Assembly: GCA_963576735.1 (NCBI GenBank)
Contig: OY755177.1
Location: forward strand, 10,478,001 to 10,542,000
DNA length: 64,000 nt
Direction: 5' to 3'
Source: Bedellia somnulentella
Taxonomy: Eukaryota; Arthropoda; Insecta; Lepidoptera; Bedelliidae
The notes under the pieces are model-generated. The model ran no database searches and was not told where the DNA came from. It saw only the letters and a list, made by a program, of their open reading frames with translations. The translations under genes and the position numbers were made by a program. The first letter of the stretch is position 1; every line of letters starts with the position of its first letter. This document shows positions 52,001 through 63,257 of this stretch, piece after piece.

Positions 52001-55000
52001 AAAGATTTTCGAGCACCTCCATTTTCGAGTGATCCAATCCTGTTGCTCCGCCAATATCCACGTAGTCGGCTTGACCTCGTTTGAAGCACTATGCAAAGAA
52101 ATATATACATACATAAAATATTTATATACTTTCAGCAAAATTTGAGCCATAACAAAAGGAGACAGTTTAAGCATAAAAAACAATTCCAAGTCACTTTTTA
52201 AAGTTGAGTAAGGAAATGATTTTTCCATTTTGAATAATCATGACATGTGATGCATGACAACTCATGCTTTTGTTTGCCTCACATTTATTATTGCTATTAA
52301 ATCATCACATTATTAAACGCGATAATATTCATAAAAAGGGAACTGATTTCGGCAACCCACTATTTCATCTTCCTCTATATTGGTACTTCCATTTACTTTT
52401 CAATCTACTACTTATTAAGGTCAATTCATATTCTGGGCTCATACTGAAAGCAGCAGAAGGCTTTATGATAAAATGTACTAGGAGATGCGATCAGTTTCCC
52501 TTTCATCCCGTGAATGTATTAGGGACTATAAAAAAAGTATGAATTGGAAAATAAAAGCGGGGCGTAGCTACTTTTTTGGTTTTTTATCTATCTACATTTT
52601 GAGCCCAAGAGTCCCTAAATCATCGTCATCATTTTAGAAAACAGTCTTCCACCGTTGGAAACAAAAGATTTTGACAACGAATGATCCTACGTTGATTATT
52701 TCATTGGTGTTGTATTTACATGGGTAGTTTTCGCAAGTCGACGTCTACTATGTGCAAATTTTGGATGATAAAAGACTAGCACTACTCTAGGCTAAAAAGT
52801 GTTTCACTGGTTTCCCGTCATCTTTATCAAGTTACCCTACTTCGATTACCCAATTATTTTAGATATATTTTCTTTGCGGATTCGTTCCAGTAGTGAAAAT
52901 CCAGACATAATAGTTCTGCCATTGCTCTTTGGATGATTCAACTCTCATACTCACAATAGGACTCATAAGAGGATTGCTGTTGAGTCTTTTCCCTAAATAA
53001 TAAATGGAAATACACTATGCTCAAAGCTCGTTATAATTGTTGGTTCTACTTGATCGGATCGGATGATTTATGCCAGGTTTACATATTGTTGAGCAACTCC
53101 GAGTGTAGAGTTTCCTTAGAGTACGTTGTTTTTTGATGTTAAAAACTACTTTTTTCCTATTAGTTAAACCGGGTAGAAGCGATACCACATGTGGTTAAAC
53201 GCGCCTTGAGTATCCTTCCTCCTCTTAAAGATATTACCCTCAAATGTAAATTGAACTTTAATATTGATTTAATTTTGGAAGTCACCTTTGAAAAATTAAT
53301 TATTTACTCTGTGATGACAAAAAAGTATATCATATTCGCTGGGTGCAAAGTAGGGGGTGGGGGAACTCGAATCGATCACAGCGCGCACTGTGGCAAAAAA
53401 GGAACATTCGGCGGCTAATCAAGTGTTATTGAAATTATGAAAGATATTCATAGCACTAAAATTGACAAAGAATGCCAAGTTAATATATTTTCGCGTGACG
53501 GAAATGAAGGAAAAACTTTTATCTGCAATATTTATGTACATAGTGGCAAAGATATATGTGACTCTGAAGTTCAAACTAAAATATCAAGCAATTGGAAGAT
53601 TATCAAGTTGGACAAAAAAACCAAACACCAAGGATGTTATACTATTGTAAAGACTTGCGCTCATCGAGCAATCTTGCTTGCAAATGCCGGCCTACTTTCA
53701 TCCAAATTACAGTAACACTAGAGTCATTATTGATTACCATTTGAAATACCATCTACAGTTGAAAATCGTGTGTGGTGCTAATCACACTACAAGAAAGGAT
53801 TTACTGCAAAGGTGCTCAACATAGGTATTACACCAGGAGGCTTCATTTCATTTAAATCAAAAGTGGCCGGTGGAAGGAAAAGCGATGCTCGAATGACAGT
53901 TGAATCAGGATAAGTTGATTATTTAGAAAATGGAGACATTGCTTTGGCTGACAAAGGATTTCCACAAATAAAGAAAATTTTAGATGAAAGTGGAAAAGAA
54001 ATAGGAATTGTTATGCCACCTTTTACATAAACATAAACGTTCACGCCGAAAATCCCCGAAGGGGTTGGCAGAAGTACTAATACTTCTGAACATCACGTGA
54101 CTTAGTCACCCGGTGTTCAGAGTACCCACGTTTTGCATGGACAGTGTACTCACGTGATAGGGGGCAGGCCTATCGCCGTTTTGTACGAATACACTGTCAC
54201 ATGACTAAGTACAACTCAGCCATATGGGTTTCCTCACGATGTTTTCCCTCACCGTTATGCCACCTTTTCTGAGTGATAAAAGGGAATATTCAAGAGGTGA
54301 GACAGATGCTACTTACAGTAGGTTACGATTCATGTCGAGAGGATAATGCAACCGCTGAGACTTTATCAAATATTAAATAAAATTTCTCAAAACGTGTTTC
54401 GCCATATAGATGATATTTTGCATATTTGTCGTGTATACTTGCAGAACTCAATATCTAGTAATAAATAAATATACCTAAGATTAAAAAAAACAATTATATA
54501 ACACAATTTACTTTTATTTAAGAACACAATAATAGAACAGAACAATATACTTTTAACTTTATAATTTTTCGTAGATTTATTATGTTTTTGAATCTGTTTA
54601 TTATTATTTTCAGATTTAATTTCTTTCACATCTTGCACATGTGGAGCTTAAACTAGTTTTCTTCCTTTTATAGTCGTTTGTGGTTGGAAAGTTATGTCGT
54701 GTGTTATTGCTCTGAATCCAGTTTTGATAATTAATTTGGCCATGTTTAACTGAAAATACATAAAAAGAGTTCATTATTACAACAATACAGTCATAAATAA
54801 TCATCTGCAATTTTTATATAATGCATTATTCGATTACATTTGTATATTTCTGTACTTACTTGTCGTGAAGTCAGCGATGAGAAAGTCCGTGTATACTATC
54901 TGTAATTTATTTATTATCACTCTAGATGGATGTAACAAAACATCAACGTTATTATCGACGCTATACATTTACATGATCGAATAGAATATTTATTAATTAC

Positions 55001-58000
55001 AATACTTTTTTGAAATTATTTGTTTGTTTACATCCATCCATTACATGTTTCAATGTCCGCTATAAATGTGAACGCTAGTTGGCGCTGTCATCGTGCACCC
55101 GGCGAATAGCTAATGGAAAAGAAACCAGTTAAATAAGAAAAAGCAGAACTCTCCCTGGCCACATTATGTGTAAAATAAGTTAATCATCGAAGCAAAGTCT
55201 CAGTAAAGGAGTTCCGTTTCACTTTTTTTTGCTTTTTGAGTACGGATCCCTACAACCTAATAATTTTCTGAAACTACTAGTTAATACTATTCCATACTTT
55301 CAACTCTGTAAGATTCGATATCAAATTCGCGTCTTATATCATCTTTACAAGGATGCAGTGACAAGAGTTACCAACATTTTTTCTGCTCAACGATCCTCAT
55401 TATTCTCTCGACATGATAGATGCCAGATTCAAGTTACCTTTGTAGCTTCTGACACCATTCTCTTCAAATTCTTCTCGACTAGTAAACCGAACTTGTTTTC
55501 TGATATACAATCCTTTCAAACAATATAAACAAGACGACTTGAAAAGTATCTAAGTAAGTACTGGAAGTATTGTATTGAAACTAAATTCTTGTAGAGAAAC
55601 TAAACTAAATTATTCTTTGTTTTAGGATGTACAATAAAATATCGTGATTGAAAATAAGGTTTTCACGAAATGCTTTGTGTAAGTGCTGTTAGTGACATGG
55701 CTTAGTTGTGCTTATTCATGTAACGTACAAAAAAGTGAAAGGCCTACCCCCTATCTCGTGACATCACAAACGTCTATTCTGAATACTCCTTCGGGGATAT
55801 ACAGCTTGAATGTTGACTTTGAGTACCTCAGTATTGTGTTTGTTATAAAAGCCTGATAAGTTGCTCTAACGTGGCTCGAACAAATGACTTCGGGAGAGTA
55901 ATGGAATAAACAAACTTAATCTGTGTACTTCGCTATTAATTTATGATCAAACGATCGTGCAAGCAGCTTTATACGATGCGATTTAAAGTTAACACAGTGT
56001 TGATACTTAGTTTTCACATCATATTTAGAGTTAACATACTAACTATAATATGAATAAATATTACATACATATACGCACGGCTATAAATCCCTTAACGGGG
56101 TAGCCAGAGCTTTGGAATGATAAATTCCTCAGCCACTTTTAGAAGTTGCTTGGGGAAAAGATGATAATCAAAAATCTTTTTTTTTTTTATCAAAATTTAC
56201 ATCAACGAGAATCAACGGTCCCCACACTAGGTAAAATCCTGTATTGCAGGTGACCTTACATGATTGGCATACAGATTTTAAATCAAAACTATTATAACAG
56301 ACAGAAAATTAAAATTAAATTACTACTATAACTAACAATGAAAATTAAAAATCAAAAATTATAAATCAAGTTTAAATTACTACTATACTAACAAACGTGT
56401 ATTGTATTGTGTGAGTGTGCATGTGTGTGCAATAATAATACATACATACATATACTCACGTCATTAGTTCCCATTGGGGTAGGCAGAGACTATTGATCGC
56501 CACTTCGCACGATCCTGACAAACCTCTCTAGCTTCGTTTACATCCATCAGTCTTTTCATACATGCTCTTTTATTCTTCATACTTCGGACGCCAGCCTTTT
56601 TGAGCACACTCTCAATTTGGTCCAAGTGTGTTCTCCGTGGTCGTCCTCTACTAACATTACCATCCACACTAGCTCTATAGATCCCTTTTACCAATTTTCT
56701 ATCATCCATCCTCTCTATGTGCCCAAACCATCTCAACATTCCTTTTTCTATCTTTCTTACAATATCATCTTTCACACCACACTTTTCACTAATAACACTA
56801 TTTCTCACTCGGTCACATAATCTAACATTACAATATATTTTTTTATGATAATAATAAACGTTCTAAATATTCTAACTAACTATAAATATATTTTTTTCAT
56901 TTATTATATTTTTCTATTGGTCACTATACTTACGCATTATCTAGTTGAAAAAAAACTGACCGACTAGTATTTCTGAGTGTTAATTTATTTAAGATTTATA
57001 TTGGTACTCCATCACCATACCCTTATAGGGCGGGGTTTTCAAGTGAAGTCAAATAAAGTATGTAGCTCTCATATTTATGGATCGTTTTTCACTTACAGAT
57101 TTGGATTCTGATAGTAGGTAAATTATGTTTCATTACTCAACATTTAGATAGCCATAAAAACATTATCTTAAACCCAGCATAAATTCTATATTTTTGTAAC
57201 AAATCTAAGTGTAGAACAATGTTAATAAAAGTTTGATTGCAATATTTTAAGAAATCAATTATTGTTGATTGTATTTTACTAGTCTACAATATTTGCTGTG
57301 AAGTGTCGGTTTAGAATAGCAATACCTTATTTTTTTCGTTTTTGAGTGTTCATAAGAGGTAAAGGTGTTTTGGGCGATGCGGTTGGATACCCATCACCAA
57401 CAATCTTTATTATACAATACTTTCCCCATTCCAGCCGTGATTTTGTGTATGTATGTATTATGCTAACGTTTTCCGAGAGACGGGGATCCAACCGCATTGA
57501 CCAAAAATCATTTACTTTAATAACCGTCTGCACAAAATGTCGCAGTATTCTGATACAACGTTTAAAATACACATTAACGTTAACGTTTTATTAACTAACG
57601 TTTATTAACTTTATATTAATTATTCAGTATTATTGATATTGTTCAAGTTAACCTGATATTCATCAGGTAACGACTTCTATCGTGTTTGACCCCGACCAAC
57701 TCTAGACCAGCCTAGCCTGGTTGGCTATGGTCAAATCACTCAATTGTAGCTAGGCTCGAGCCCCTCGACGAGCAATAACGAAATTACGGAAACATCTTGT
57801 AAATAATTAAATAACTATATTAACGCCTGATAACCACGATAGCTTAGCAGAACCTATCATGCAGAAAGGCGTTAGAAAGAGTTAGAATGGTCTCGTTTTC
57901 TTTTTCTTTGTACATGGTGAATAAAACGACATATAGGTTTAAGACCGACTCGGGGATCGAACCGAGATGCCTTTCTGCCTGACGAGCGCATTGTCTAGTA

Positions 58001-60961
58001 ACTGAACTATCTTGGTTGTAGACCATTTTAGAGCAAGTTAATAAAAATTGTATATAATTGAAGTTAATACTAATAATGATTACGTACCTTCCATAGTTCT
58101 GTGCAATAAAAATACAATAGCCTAAGGAAAATAAGGATTTTCTCCATATAAGACATTGTCATAAAATATGAACGTCCACAATGAATTCCGAAAATAGAAA
58201 GGAAATTCACATTAACTACAAAATAATCCCTTCAAAGCTATTCTCCTCAAAAGCGTAGCTTCAAGGAAGAATAGAGCAAACAGAGAAAATCTGCTTGAAG
58301 ACGGATAAATAAAGATAAAATATTGTCCATCTCAGGTAAATCAGATAATTTATTGTCTAGTTGGTTTATTAGTTCGTGTAGTGTCGGCTTAGAGTAACAC
58401 TACCCCATTTCTACCCGTGGGTAATCGTAAGTGGCGACTAAGGGAAAAAGGGCTATTTAAGTGATTTTTGGGCGATGTGGTTGGAGACCCGTCACCAAAA
58501 ACATTTATTATTACCATCTATTCCCCAATCAACTTCCAAAAGTGGCTTAGGAATTTCTCATTCCAAAGCTCTGGCTACCCCGTTAAGGGTTAAGGGTTAT
58601 TTACAGCCGTGAGTATATGTATGTATGTATGTATGTTGGATTACTTCTGTGATTAAATTGCGTTGTCTTCGCAATACGATGTAAAACATCCTGCCATGTT
58701 ATCAACTATTCAAGTGATAGAAAACAAGCGACGTAATTTTATTATGAGGATTATTTATGAACGTCCTTGTAATAAAGTGTGTAATGTTTTTTATTGTGTC
58801 AGTTTCTTGCAACTAAAATATTTTTCTGATTCATTGACTAAGTTATTAGTAAAAATCATCGAATATATGTCATTCTGAATGCTATTAAAAATTATTCCGA
58901 TGAAATTATTCCTATCATTTTTTATCCAATGAGTTCTCAAGAGAGGCTGCGTTCGATAACACCGTATTCGCCCCGACGACGATGCGACGTCAACACGAGC
59001 TTTAGCATCTCTCAGAGGAAATTCAATTAACAGTTTTTTTAATCAGTTGTGTGTTATGAAGACACTTGTTCTTTTGTTATTTTTAATCTAGGTAATGTTA
59101 TTGGAAATATCGATTACCGTTTAAGTCCACTCGGCCACGGCTGTCGTCAAGTTATGTTGCATTGATTATTTTACTCTGGCCGTATATCCTTAAACAATCT
59201 GAGAATCACGTGACATTGCGTGTACCCACGCTTTGCTTGCCCAGGATATTTACATATGGGTTGCCTTATGATGTTTCCCCCTCACCATTAACAAACATGA
59301 TAAATTTACCACACATATGACTCTTGAAAAGACAAATTGGCGTAGGCTCAACCCGGGATTTGAGCTCACGTCTCTCTACATAATAGGCGGGGTACATCCC
59401 ACTGAGCTATTACGATTGTTTATTTTCTCAGTGTTACCAAACAATTTCACCCAATGTAAATTAAATAGGCTCTGTTTTGTAATTACATTGTTGAGTGCTT
59501 GTCAATAGGTAATTAAGACTGATGTTGATAGTAAGGGTGTGATTAGGGTAAATAGATTGTTAGAGCAAGTGTACTCAGTAAGGGTGTTTAATTTTACTCA
59601 ACTCAAACTTTCATGCTGTGTCAGAGTGGTTTACTATTACGCTTAAATATTCCATTTACACTATTCAGAGTATACCAATATAATGAGTTGTATAGTGCCG
59701 GCTTAGAATAGCACTACCCTATTTCTACCCGTGGGTGTTTGTGAGAGGCGACTAAGGGTATTGGAGCTTTTTAAGTGAATGTTGGGCGATGTGGTTGGAT
59801 ACCCATCATCAACAACCTTTATGTTAAAAACATTTTCTCTACTCAACTTTTAGAAATGGCTGAAGAATTTTTTAATCCAAAGTTATAGCTACTCCTTCTA
59901 GGCATTTGTAGCCGTGAGTATATGTAAGTAGAATATGCCAATTTGCATCCTTGGACACAACCCCATATTGCACTCTTATTCATTGCATACATTCCGAGAG
60001 ATCTCATCTCAACTGAATATTATTATTTTAACAAAAGGCTTCTCGCTCAATACTTCTCCTATTACGTATATATATCATAACAACTTTCTTCGACAAAGCT
60101 TTGAACCAATTAATACTTCCTTGAAAGGCATCAAACAACTTTACTCTTAGAAGTTTAATAATTTATACTAAAGCAACATACGTAGATACATATACACGTC
60201 GTTTGTTTCCAGTAGGGTAGGCAGGACTATTGATCGCAACTTTATACGGTTCTGGCAAACTTCTAGCTTCGTTCACATCCATCAATCTTTTCATACATAC
60301 TCTTTTATTCTTCATACTTCGAACACACTTGAGAACACTCTCTATTTGGTCCAAATGTGTCTTCCGAGATCGTCGTCTACTAACATTCCTTTCCTATTGG
60401 CTCTATTTATTTCTTTCACCAATATTCTGTCATCCTCCACTTTTATGCGCCACAAAGCAAAATAGAATATTTATAAGCACAACCAAGCAAGGGAAAAACA
60501 CTAGCAAGACTCCAGATAACGTTAGCTCTTTTTGTAATTAGCAAAATATTAAACGAAAATTTAACTTAAATTTTGTGGAGGTAGTTAGTATTAATAATTT
60601 TATGGTACTGTAAAATGACAAATAACACCTCAGTCTTCCCGTGACCATGATAACTGAAAAGTTTTCAAAACGTCGGGCTTTAAAAAACCATGTTATAACA
60701 CGCTATTGAAATATCCGACAGTCAATAGTTGTTTAAATTATAATGTGCAATCGTGAAAGTCTTAGTACCATAGAATATTTACCTGATGAATGACTCCAGT
60801 CTCAAAATTGAGAAGGTTGCCTCGGTTCACAGATTGGCCGACGTCGATGTCCAAGACTCGTACGGAAGCTGGTGATACGGTGATCAGAGAACAGTTCCCA
60901 CTAGCACCATGATTCCTCAGAGTATATACACCTTGAGACCCAAACACCATCACATTGCAAG
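48880..60961 (-). CDS. CUB-domain protein, last three coding exons (partial)
   Basis: Join on the minus strand 60961-60783, 52088-51980, 49031-48880, 440 nt with consistent phases (0, then 1) and GT/AG junctions. The product has two CUB-type units in sequence: CNVMVFGSQGVYTLRN...GNCS (Cys spacing 22), then CFKRGQADYVDIGG...ENLC (spacing 29), then a final CEDTVVRLRSSGRYHNSV segment and a last Cys five residues before the stop. CUB domains are extracellular beta-sandwich modules of secreted or surface proteins, often in proteases and receptors. The 5' exons, signal peptide and any catalytic domain are not in view; 60962-64000 showed no further exon. I cannot name the gene. Confidence 0.75.
49091..49387 (-). 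mobile_element. SINE family B in last CUB intron
   Basis: Minus-strand copy from CACGCCTAATATCCCCGAAG to GCTATCACG, with moderate divergence and a gap in the middle. It ends 60 bases before the terminal exon, close to where a branch point would be. Confidence 0.8.
49388..50318. other. CUB intron sequence with repeat scraps
   Basis: No gene seen. Scraps of family A at about 49738-49790 and 50055-50095; T-rich low-complexity tract near 49960-49990. Confidence 0.4.
50319..51869 (-). mobile_element. RTE-like LINE, 5'-truncated, young
   Basis: The 3' end is at 50319-50350 (plus-strand CATA repeats then TATACTCACGCCGTTAATTC). The 5' truncation is inside the polymerase domain near 51861. An 11-bp candidate target duplication AAAGAAATATA occurs at 50308-50318 and 51870-51880. 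The coding frame is fully open, so insertion is recent. It lies inside the last intron of the CUB gene, in the same orientation. Confidence 0.85.
50350..51861 (-). CDS. Reverse transcriptase of RTE-like LINE (N-truncated)
   Basis: About 503 codons remain open from the truncation point to the stop at 50350. RT motifs in order: GYDRITIEML, YRGISLLSIVGKLYAK, AGFRKGMGCMDQIFSL, FIDLEKAYDRV, GVRQGCVASPGLFNLFMDD, the catalytic LLYADDQVLLA, DKTKTMVF, YLGSLFTRDG, then a C-terminal region (YGSECWVWQKKHESRV, RWFGHIERMDDRKLV). The arrangement fits the RTE clade. The N-terminal AP-type endonuclease and start codon are missing, so the copy cannot move on its own. The ATG at 51897 lies in flanking intron sequence and is not a real start. 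Confidence 0.88.
   Translation of the reverse strand, partial: GKAVGYDRITIEMLRAGKGLVASWLYFLFQKCWSSGKVPQDWCKAVIVPLYKGKGSRQEAKNYRGISLLSIVGKLYAKGLIERVMNETDEKIWDVQAGFRKGMGCMDQIFSLRSITEKFLAKNQKVYCSFIDLEKAYDRVVRKCLWEVLSKFGLGSQHILALVSLYEDSSACIRVNGENTDWFGISRGVRQGCVASPGLFNLFMDDCLTELRESDYGLRMGGFIIKCLLYADDQVLLASSAEELQEMMNIACKSFVRKGMRVNVDKTKTMVFERQEDVTECVIAIDGKDVEQVKEFVYLGSLFTRDGKCDEDIERRVKKGNAINGALDSLMSSQSVSERARMAVHDAVLVPTLMYGSECWVWQKKHESRVNAVEMRSLRKVCNVRLYVRVRNDVIRERCGVKDDIVSKIEKGMLRWFGHIERMDDRKLVKGIYRANVEGNVSRGRPRKTHLDQIESVLKKAGVRSMKNNRACMKRLMDVDEAREVCQDRTKWRSIVSAYPNGN
51980..52088 (-). CDS. CUB gene, penultimate exon
   Basis: 109 nt; acceptor TTTCTTTGCATAG, donor GAAG/GTAAAT. It reads CFKRGQADYVDIGGATGL and continues to ENLCGLDSTE. 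The C-to-C span and the YVDIGG strand are typical of the second half of a CUB domain. Confidence 0.78.
52089..53719. other. CUB intron, no clear gene; open frames unassigned
   Basis: The plus-strand open frames 53191-53418 and 53437-53715 lie directly before the transposase remnant. They could be its eroded N-terminal or second protein, but no motif is recognised. A G-rich run (GGGGGTGGGGG) sits near 53353. Confidence 0.3.
53720..54450 (+). pseudogene. DDE transposase remnant split by a SINE
   Basis: In the frame near 53740 the product reads FEIPSTVENRVW, then SHYKKGFTAKVLNIGITPGG, FISFKSKVAGGRKSDARM, IALADKGFPQIKKIL and IVMPPF. A family B SINE follows, then PPFLSDKREYSRGETDATYS. This matches the DDE_Tnp_4-type transposases of THAP-associated DNA transposons (ISL2EU/IS4EU-like): first Asp in VIID (53730s), second in LADKGF, Glu in the ETDATY segment. 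Stops (for example after VESG and SRG) and a frameshift near 53745 make it dead. It lies in the CUB gene intron, opposite strand. Confidence 0.75.
54025..54254 (-). mobile_element. SINE family B, 5'-truncated, with 14-bp TSD
   Basis: It splits the transposase remnant. The exact duplication TTATGCCACCTTTT flanks it (54011-54024 and 54255-54268). The tail is ACATAAACATAAACG on the plus strand. The SINE is near consensus, so it is younger than the transposase decay. Confidence 0.93.
54451..55689. other. CUB intron, no gene seen
   Basis: AT-rich. Open frames at 54387-54638, 54616-54810 and 55229-55528 have no recognisable content. Confidence 0.4.
55690..55818 (+). repeat. Degraded SINE family B fragment
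   Basis: Collinear remnants: GTGACATGGCTTAGTTGTGC, GAAAGGCCTACCCCCTATC, CTTCGGGGATATACAGC. Confidence 0.5.
56062..56177 (-). repeat. Family A, 5'-truncated
   Basis: Minus-strand 3' half from ACATACATATACGCACGGC to GGGGAAAAGATGATAATC. A T-rich LINE-tail-like stretch follows at about 56182-56400. Confidence 0.8.
56442..56832 (-). pseudogene. RTE-like LINE, 3' end only
   Basis: The open frame 56464-56808 encodes the last 114 codons of the LINE protein (RWFGHIERMDDRKLVKGI, GRPRRTHLDQIESVLKKAG), almost identical to the copy at 50.3 kb. It ends in the same CGTGAGTATATGTATG tail. Strong 5' truncation. Confidence 0.88.
56833..57294. other. CUB intron, no gene seen
   Basis: AT-rich intron sequence without recognised features. 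Confidence 0.4.
57295..57458 (+). repeat. Family A with internal deletion
   Basis: The 5' half (GTGTCGGTTTAGAATAGC) joins directly from CTTTCCCCATTCC to the 3' end CAGCCGTGATTTTGTGTATG; about 70 internal bases are missing. Confidence 0.75.
57925..58022 (-). repeat. tRNA-like SINE head
   Basis: The minus strand has an A-box-like segment (ATAGTTCAGTTACTAG) and a B-box (CGGTTCGATCC). Pairing is incomplete, so it is read as a tRNA-derived SINE head rather than a gene. Confidence 0.4.
58374..58635 (+). repeat. Family A dispersed repeat, full length
   Basis: Complete plus-strand copy, GTGTAGTGTCGGCTTAGAG to a four-unit TATG tail; GTTAAGGG is duplicated before the 3' end. Confidence 0.87.
58636..59194. 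other. CUB intron, no gene seen
   Basis: The open frame at 58663-58878 is AT-driven. No repeats recognised. Confidence 0.4.
59195..59420 (-). repeat. SINE family B, diverged
   Basis: Minus-strand copy from CACGTGACATTGCGTGTACC to GAGCTATTACG, including a recognisable B-box (CCCGGGATTTGAGC on the plus strand). Confidence 0.7.
59690..59929 (+). repeat. Family A dispersed repeat, full length
   Basis: Plus-strand copy with moderate divergence, GTATAGTGCCGGCTTAGAAT to GTAGCCGTGAGTATATGTAA. Confidence 0.82.
60180..60440 (-). pseudogene. RTE-like LINE, decayed 3' end
   Basis: The minus strand encodes fragments of the LINE C-terminus (MKNKRVCMKRLMDVNEAR) with a 3' end GACGTGTATATGTATC. Frameshifts near 60325 break it. 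Confidence 0.75.
60783..60961 (-). CDS. CUB gene, first visible exon
   Basis: 179 nt; acceptor TTTTTTATAG, donor CATCAG/GTAAAT. After two bases of a split codon it reads CNVMVFGSQGVYTLRNHGAS, GNCSLITVSPASVRVLDIDV and ends NFETGVIHQ. The Cys-22-Cys spacing, GNCS and the hydrophobic VRVLDIDV strand are typical of the first half of a CUB domain. Confidence 0.78.
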
Positions 60962-61094
60962 CTATAAAAAATATAAGTGATTTTATTCTATAAAAAAGGT
61001 GCAGTGGAAAAGCCTCAGCATTGCAACACTTTAATCATTATTCTATTAAGTTAAATCAGCGACTTTTGGAATTTTATGGTAAATATTTGCTTTG

Positions 61095-61277
61095 CTGAGT
61101 AGTGTCGGCTTAGAATAGCACTACCCCATTTCTTCCGGTGGGTGTACGTAAGAGGCGACTAACGGTTTTTGAGGCTTCAAAGGGATATTTGGGCGATGCG
61201 GTTAGAGACCCATCACCAACAACCTTTATTTTACCATCTTTTCCCCTCACAAGTTCCATAAGTGGCTGGGGAATTAG
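61095..61277 (+). repeat. Family A whose 3' end is replaced by a hairpin
   Basis: The near-consensus 5' two thirds ends at GTGGCTGGGGAATTAG. The usual GGCTACCCC...TATG end is absent and a 21-bp perfect hairpin takes its place. Confidence 0.8.
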
Positions 61278-61278
61278 A

Positions 61279-61325
61279 AAACTTGACTCGGAAACATATG
61301 GTAAATATGTTTCCGAGTCAAGTTT
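61279..61325. repeat. Perfect hairpin, 21-bp arms
   Basis: Arms 61279-61299 (AAACTTGACTCGGAAACATA and one more base) and 61305-61325 are exact reverse complements with loop GGTAA. Confidence 0.88.
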
Positions 61326-61551
61326 GTATGGCCTTATATTGTATAGTGTGGTGTATATTTTAGTTTTGTGTAGTGTTATAGGCTGTACCAACATAGCATT
61401 TAACCATAATGTTCGACGTCCAAGGTCCAGTCCTTCAATTCCTACTAAACCGTTTGACCAATTTTAATCTATTTTTCACAATGTTCTCGGGCCATTGGGA
61501 AATGGTTCTAAAGGAGAGATAATTTTTAAAAACTGTGCATTTTATAAATAA

Positions 61552-62822
61552 CTAGCTTTTTGCCCGCGACTTCGTCCGCGTGGACTTCATTTTTTGTATC
61601 CGGTTTACATTCAAAATACCGAAACACTATCTCAACTTCTGTTTTTTATATTTTAATTCCCGCGGGCGTTGTAAAGGATATAAAGGACATTGAGGCTTTT
61701 CAAGTGATTGTTGGGCGATGCAGTTGGTGACCCATCACTAATTACCTTTATTTAACTACCTTTTCCCTAGTCTATTTCCGAAACCGGATGAAGAATTACT
61801 TTCTCTGAAGCAGTGGCTACCCTTTTATGGAATTTATGGACGTTAATACATACTCATGAATAATTGATAGATGAATTTCATAAATTCAATCGCACCAAGT
61901 TTTATGTTTCTGATACAACCTCTTAGGGGTTGAGTTCCAAAAAAACCCTTTTTAATTTTTCATAAGAATCATGAACCAAACCATTTTGTACCAAGTTTCT
62001 ATGTTCAAAATGAGAATATCTTAGTGAGTAAAAATACAAATTCGAATAGTAGTTTGGCAATCCGGTGCTGCCGCCACTGACCACTGGTGATAGCGGGAGA
62101 GCTTGCAGCGATTGTTCGGGAAGATGGGGATGGTTAGTGGTGGATCTCCATACAAAATAATCGCGGAAGTGAAGGGATAGTGCTTGCTATTATAATATAT
62201 AGATTGCTATTCAAAGCTAACAAAACAAAAAAAAAATACAAAATGCTTGAATCACCTGAGATACGAATCCGGAACGATTGATTCATAATAGTTCTAGTTA
62301 AATATGCGGCGGTGGCAAATTTTCTTTCCGCCCATACCTTCGCCCGCGTGGAATTAGGTTATATTGCGGTATAAAGTATAAAACTTCTCATTTCCACAGA
62401 AAATTCTAAGAATTTATAAGGATTCAGCTGAAAGGTTGAAGATTGCGCTGCTAAAATCCCTAAAGTGAGGATGTCGGAAAGTTTCCGGCCGCTGGTTAAA
62501 GCGTAAGATATCAACCCACTTCTTATGTATCTTAAAAATACATCGTTACCACGTTTTAAAAAATACCCAGCCCCATCTCTAGCTATCCTTGAGAACTAAA
62601 TATTACCTTGTTACGACACACAGCGCAAGCAAACAATATTTTTGTTATCCCTCGGGAATATCATTTTTCCGGGATAAAAGTGCTCTATAATTTAATCTGG
62701 ACTTCTAACTATATGTCTGCAAAATTTCAAAGCAATCGGTTAAGTAGTTGCGGCGTGAAAGCGCCACAAATAAACAAACAAACAAACTCACTTTCCCATT
62801 TATAATATTAGTATGGATTACT
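61552..62822. mobile_element. Dispersed repeat(s) with CCCGCGACTTCGTCCGCG motif
   Basis: It opens ACTAGCTTTTTGCCCGCGAC and TTCGTCCGCGTGG, a motif common in moth and butterfly repeats. A related start recurs near 62335 (CCTTCGCCCGCGTGGAATTA), and the block ends with AACAAACAAACAAACTCAC followed by TATAATATTAGTATGG. At least one decayed family A copy lies inside (61662-61855). Class is uncertain: an RTE-type LINE fragment or a Helitron-like element. Confidence 0.5.
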
Positions 62823-63257
62823 ATACAAAATTGCCACTGTCAATGTAGAGCAATTTCAATAAGCAAGTGTATCTTTCAAAGTGATATAACTGCCGATGTG
62901 AATGTCTTTGATTTCAATGAGAGCGTTCGTGTTACACGGTGTTAATAATATGTAAATGCTTTGCTCCTTTATTGGCAGCTTATTGTCCGATTCCTACCTA
63001 CTATTGTAGTATTAAAAATACATCGTCGAGTTAGTAAGTTTCATAGGAACGTAATGTTTGTCTGTACATATACATTATTGTAATATTTATTTATATGTAG
63101 TTACAATGTCTTGTGAAAAGAAAATACAGTAACTCGTAAATATGATGTAGGATTTCGTAAATGCGAGCGTTGGTGTCATTTTATGAGTACCAATGTTGAG
63201 TGAATATTATTACTAATATAAGAATCCATAACGAAAGAATCGCATATTTATTCTGTA
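62823..63257. other. No gene confirmed; CUB exon search negative
   Basis: The plus frame ending at 62945 reads DITADVNVFDFNESVRVTRC, which looks less random than its neighbours, but no splice pair or family was recognised. Confidence 0.3.

Noticed and set aside
53191..53715. Two plus-strand open frames as a host gene
   Set aside because: No recognisable domain, no splice pair, and they adjoin a dead transposase; left unassigned.
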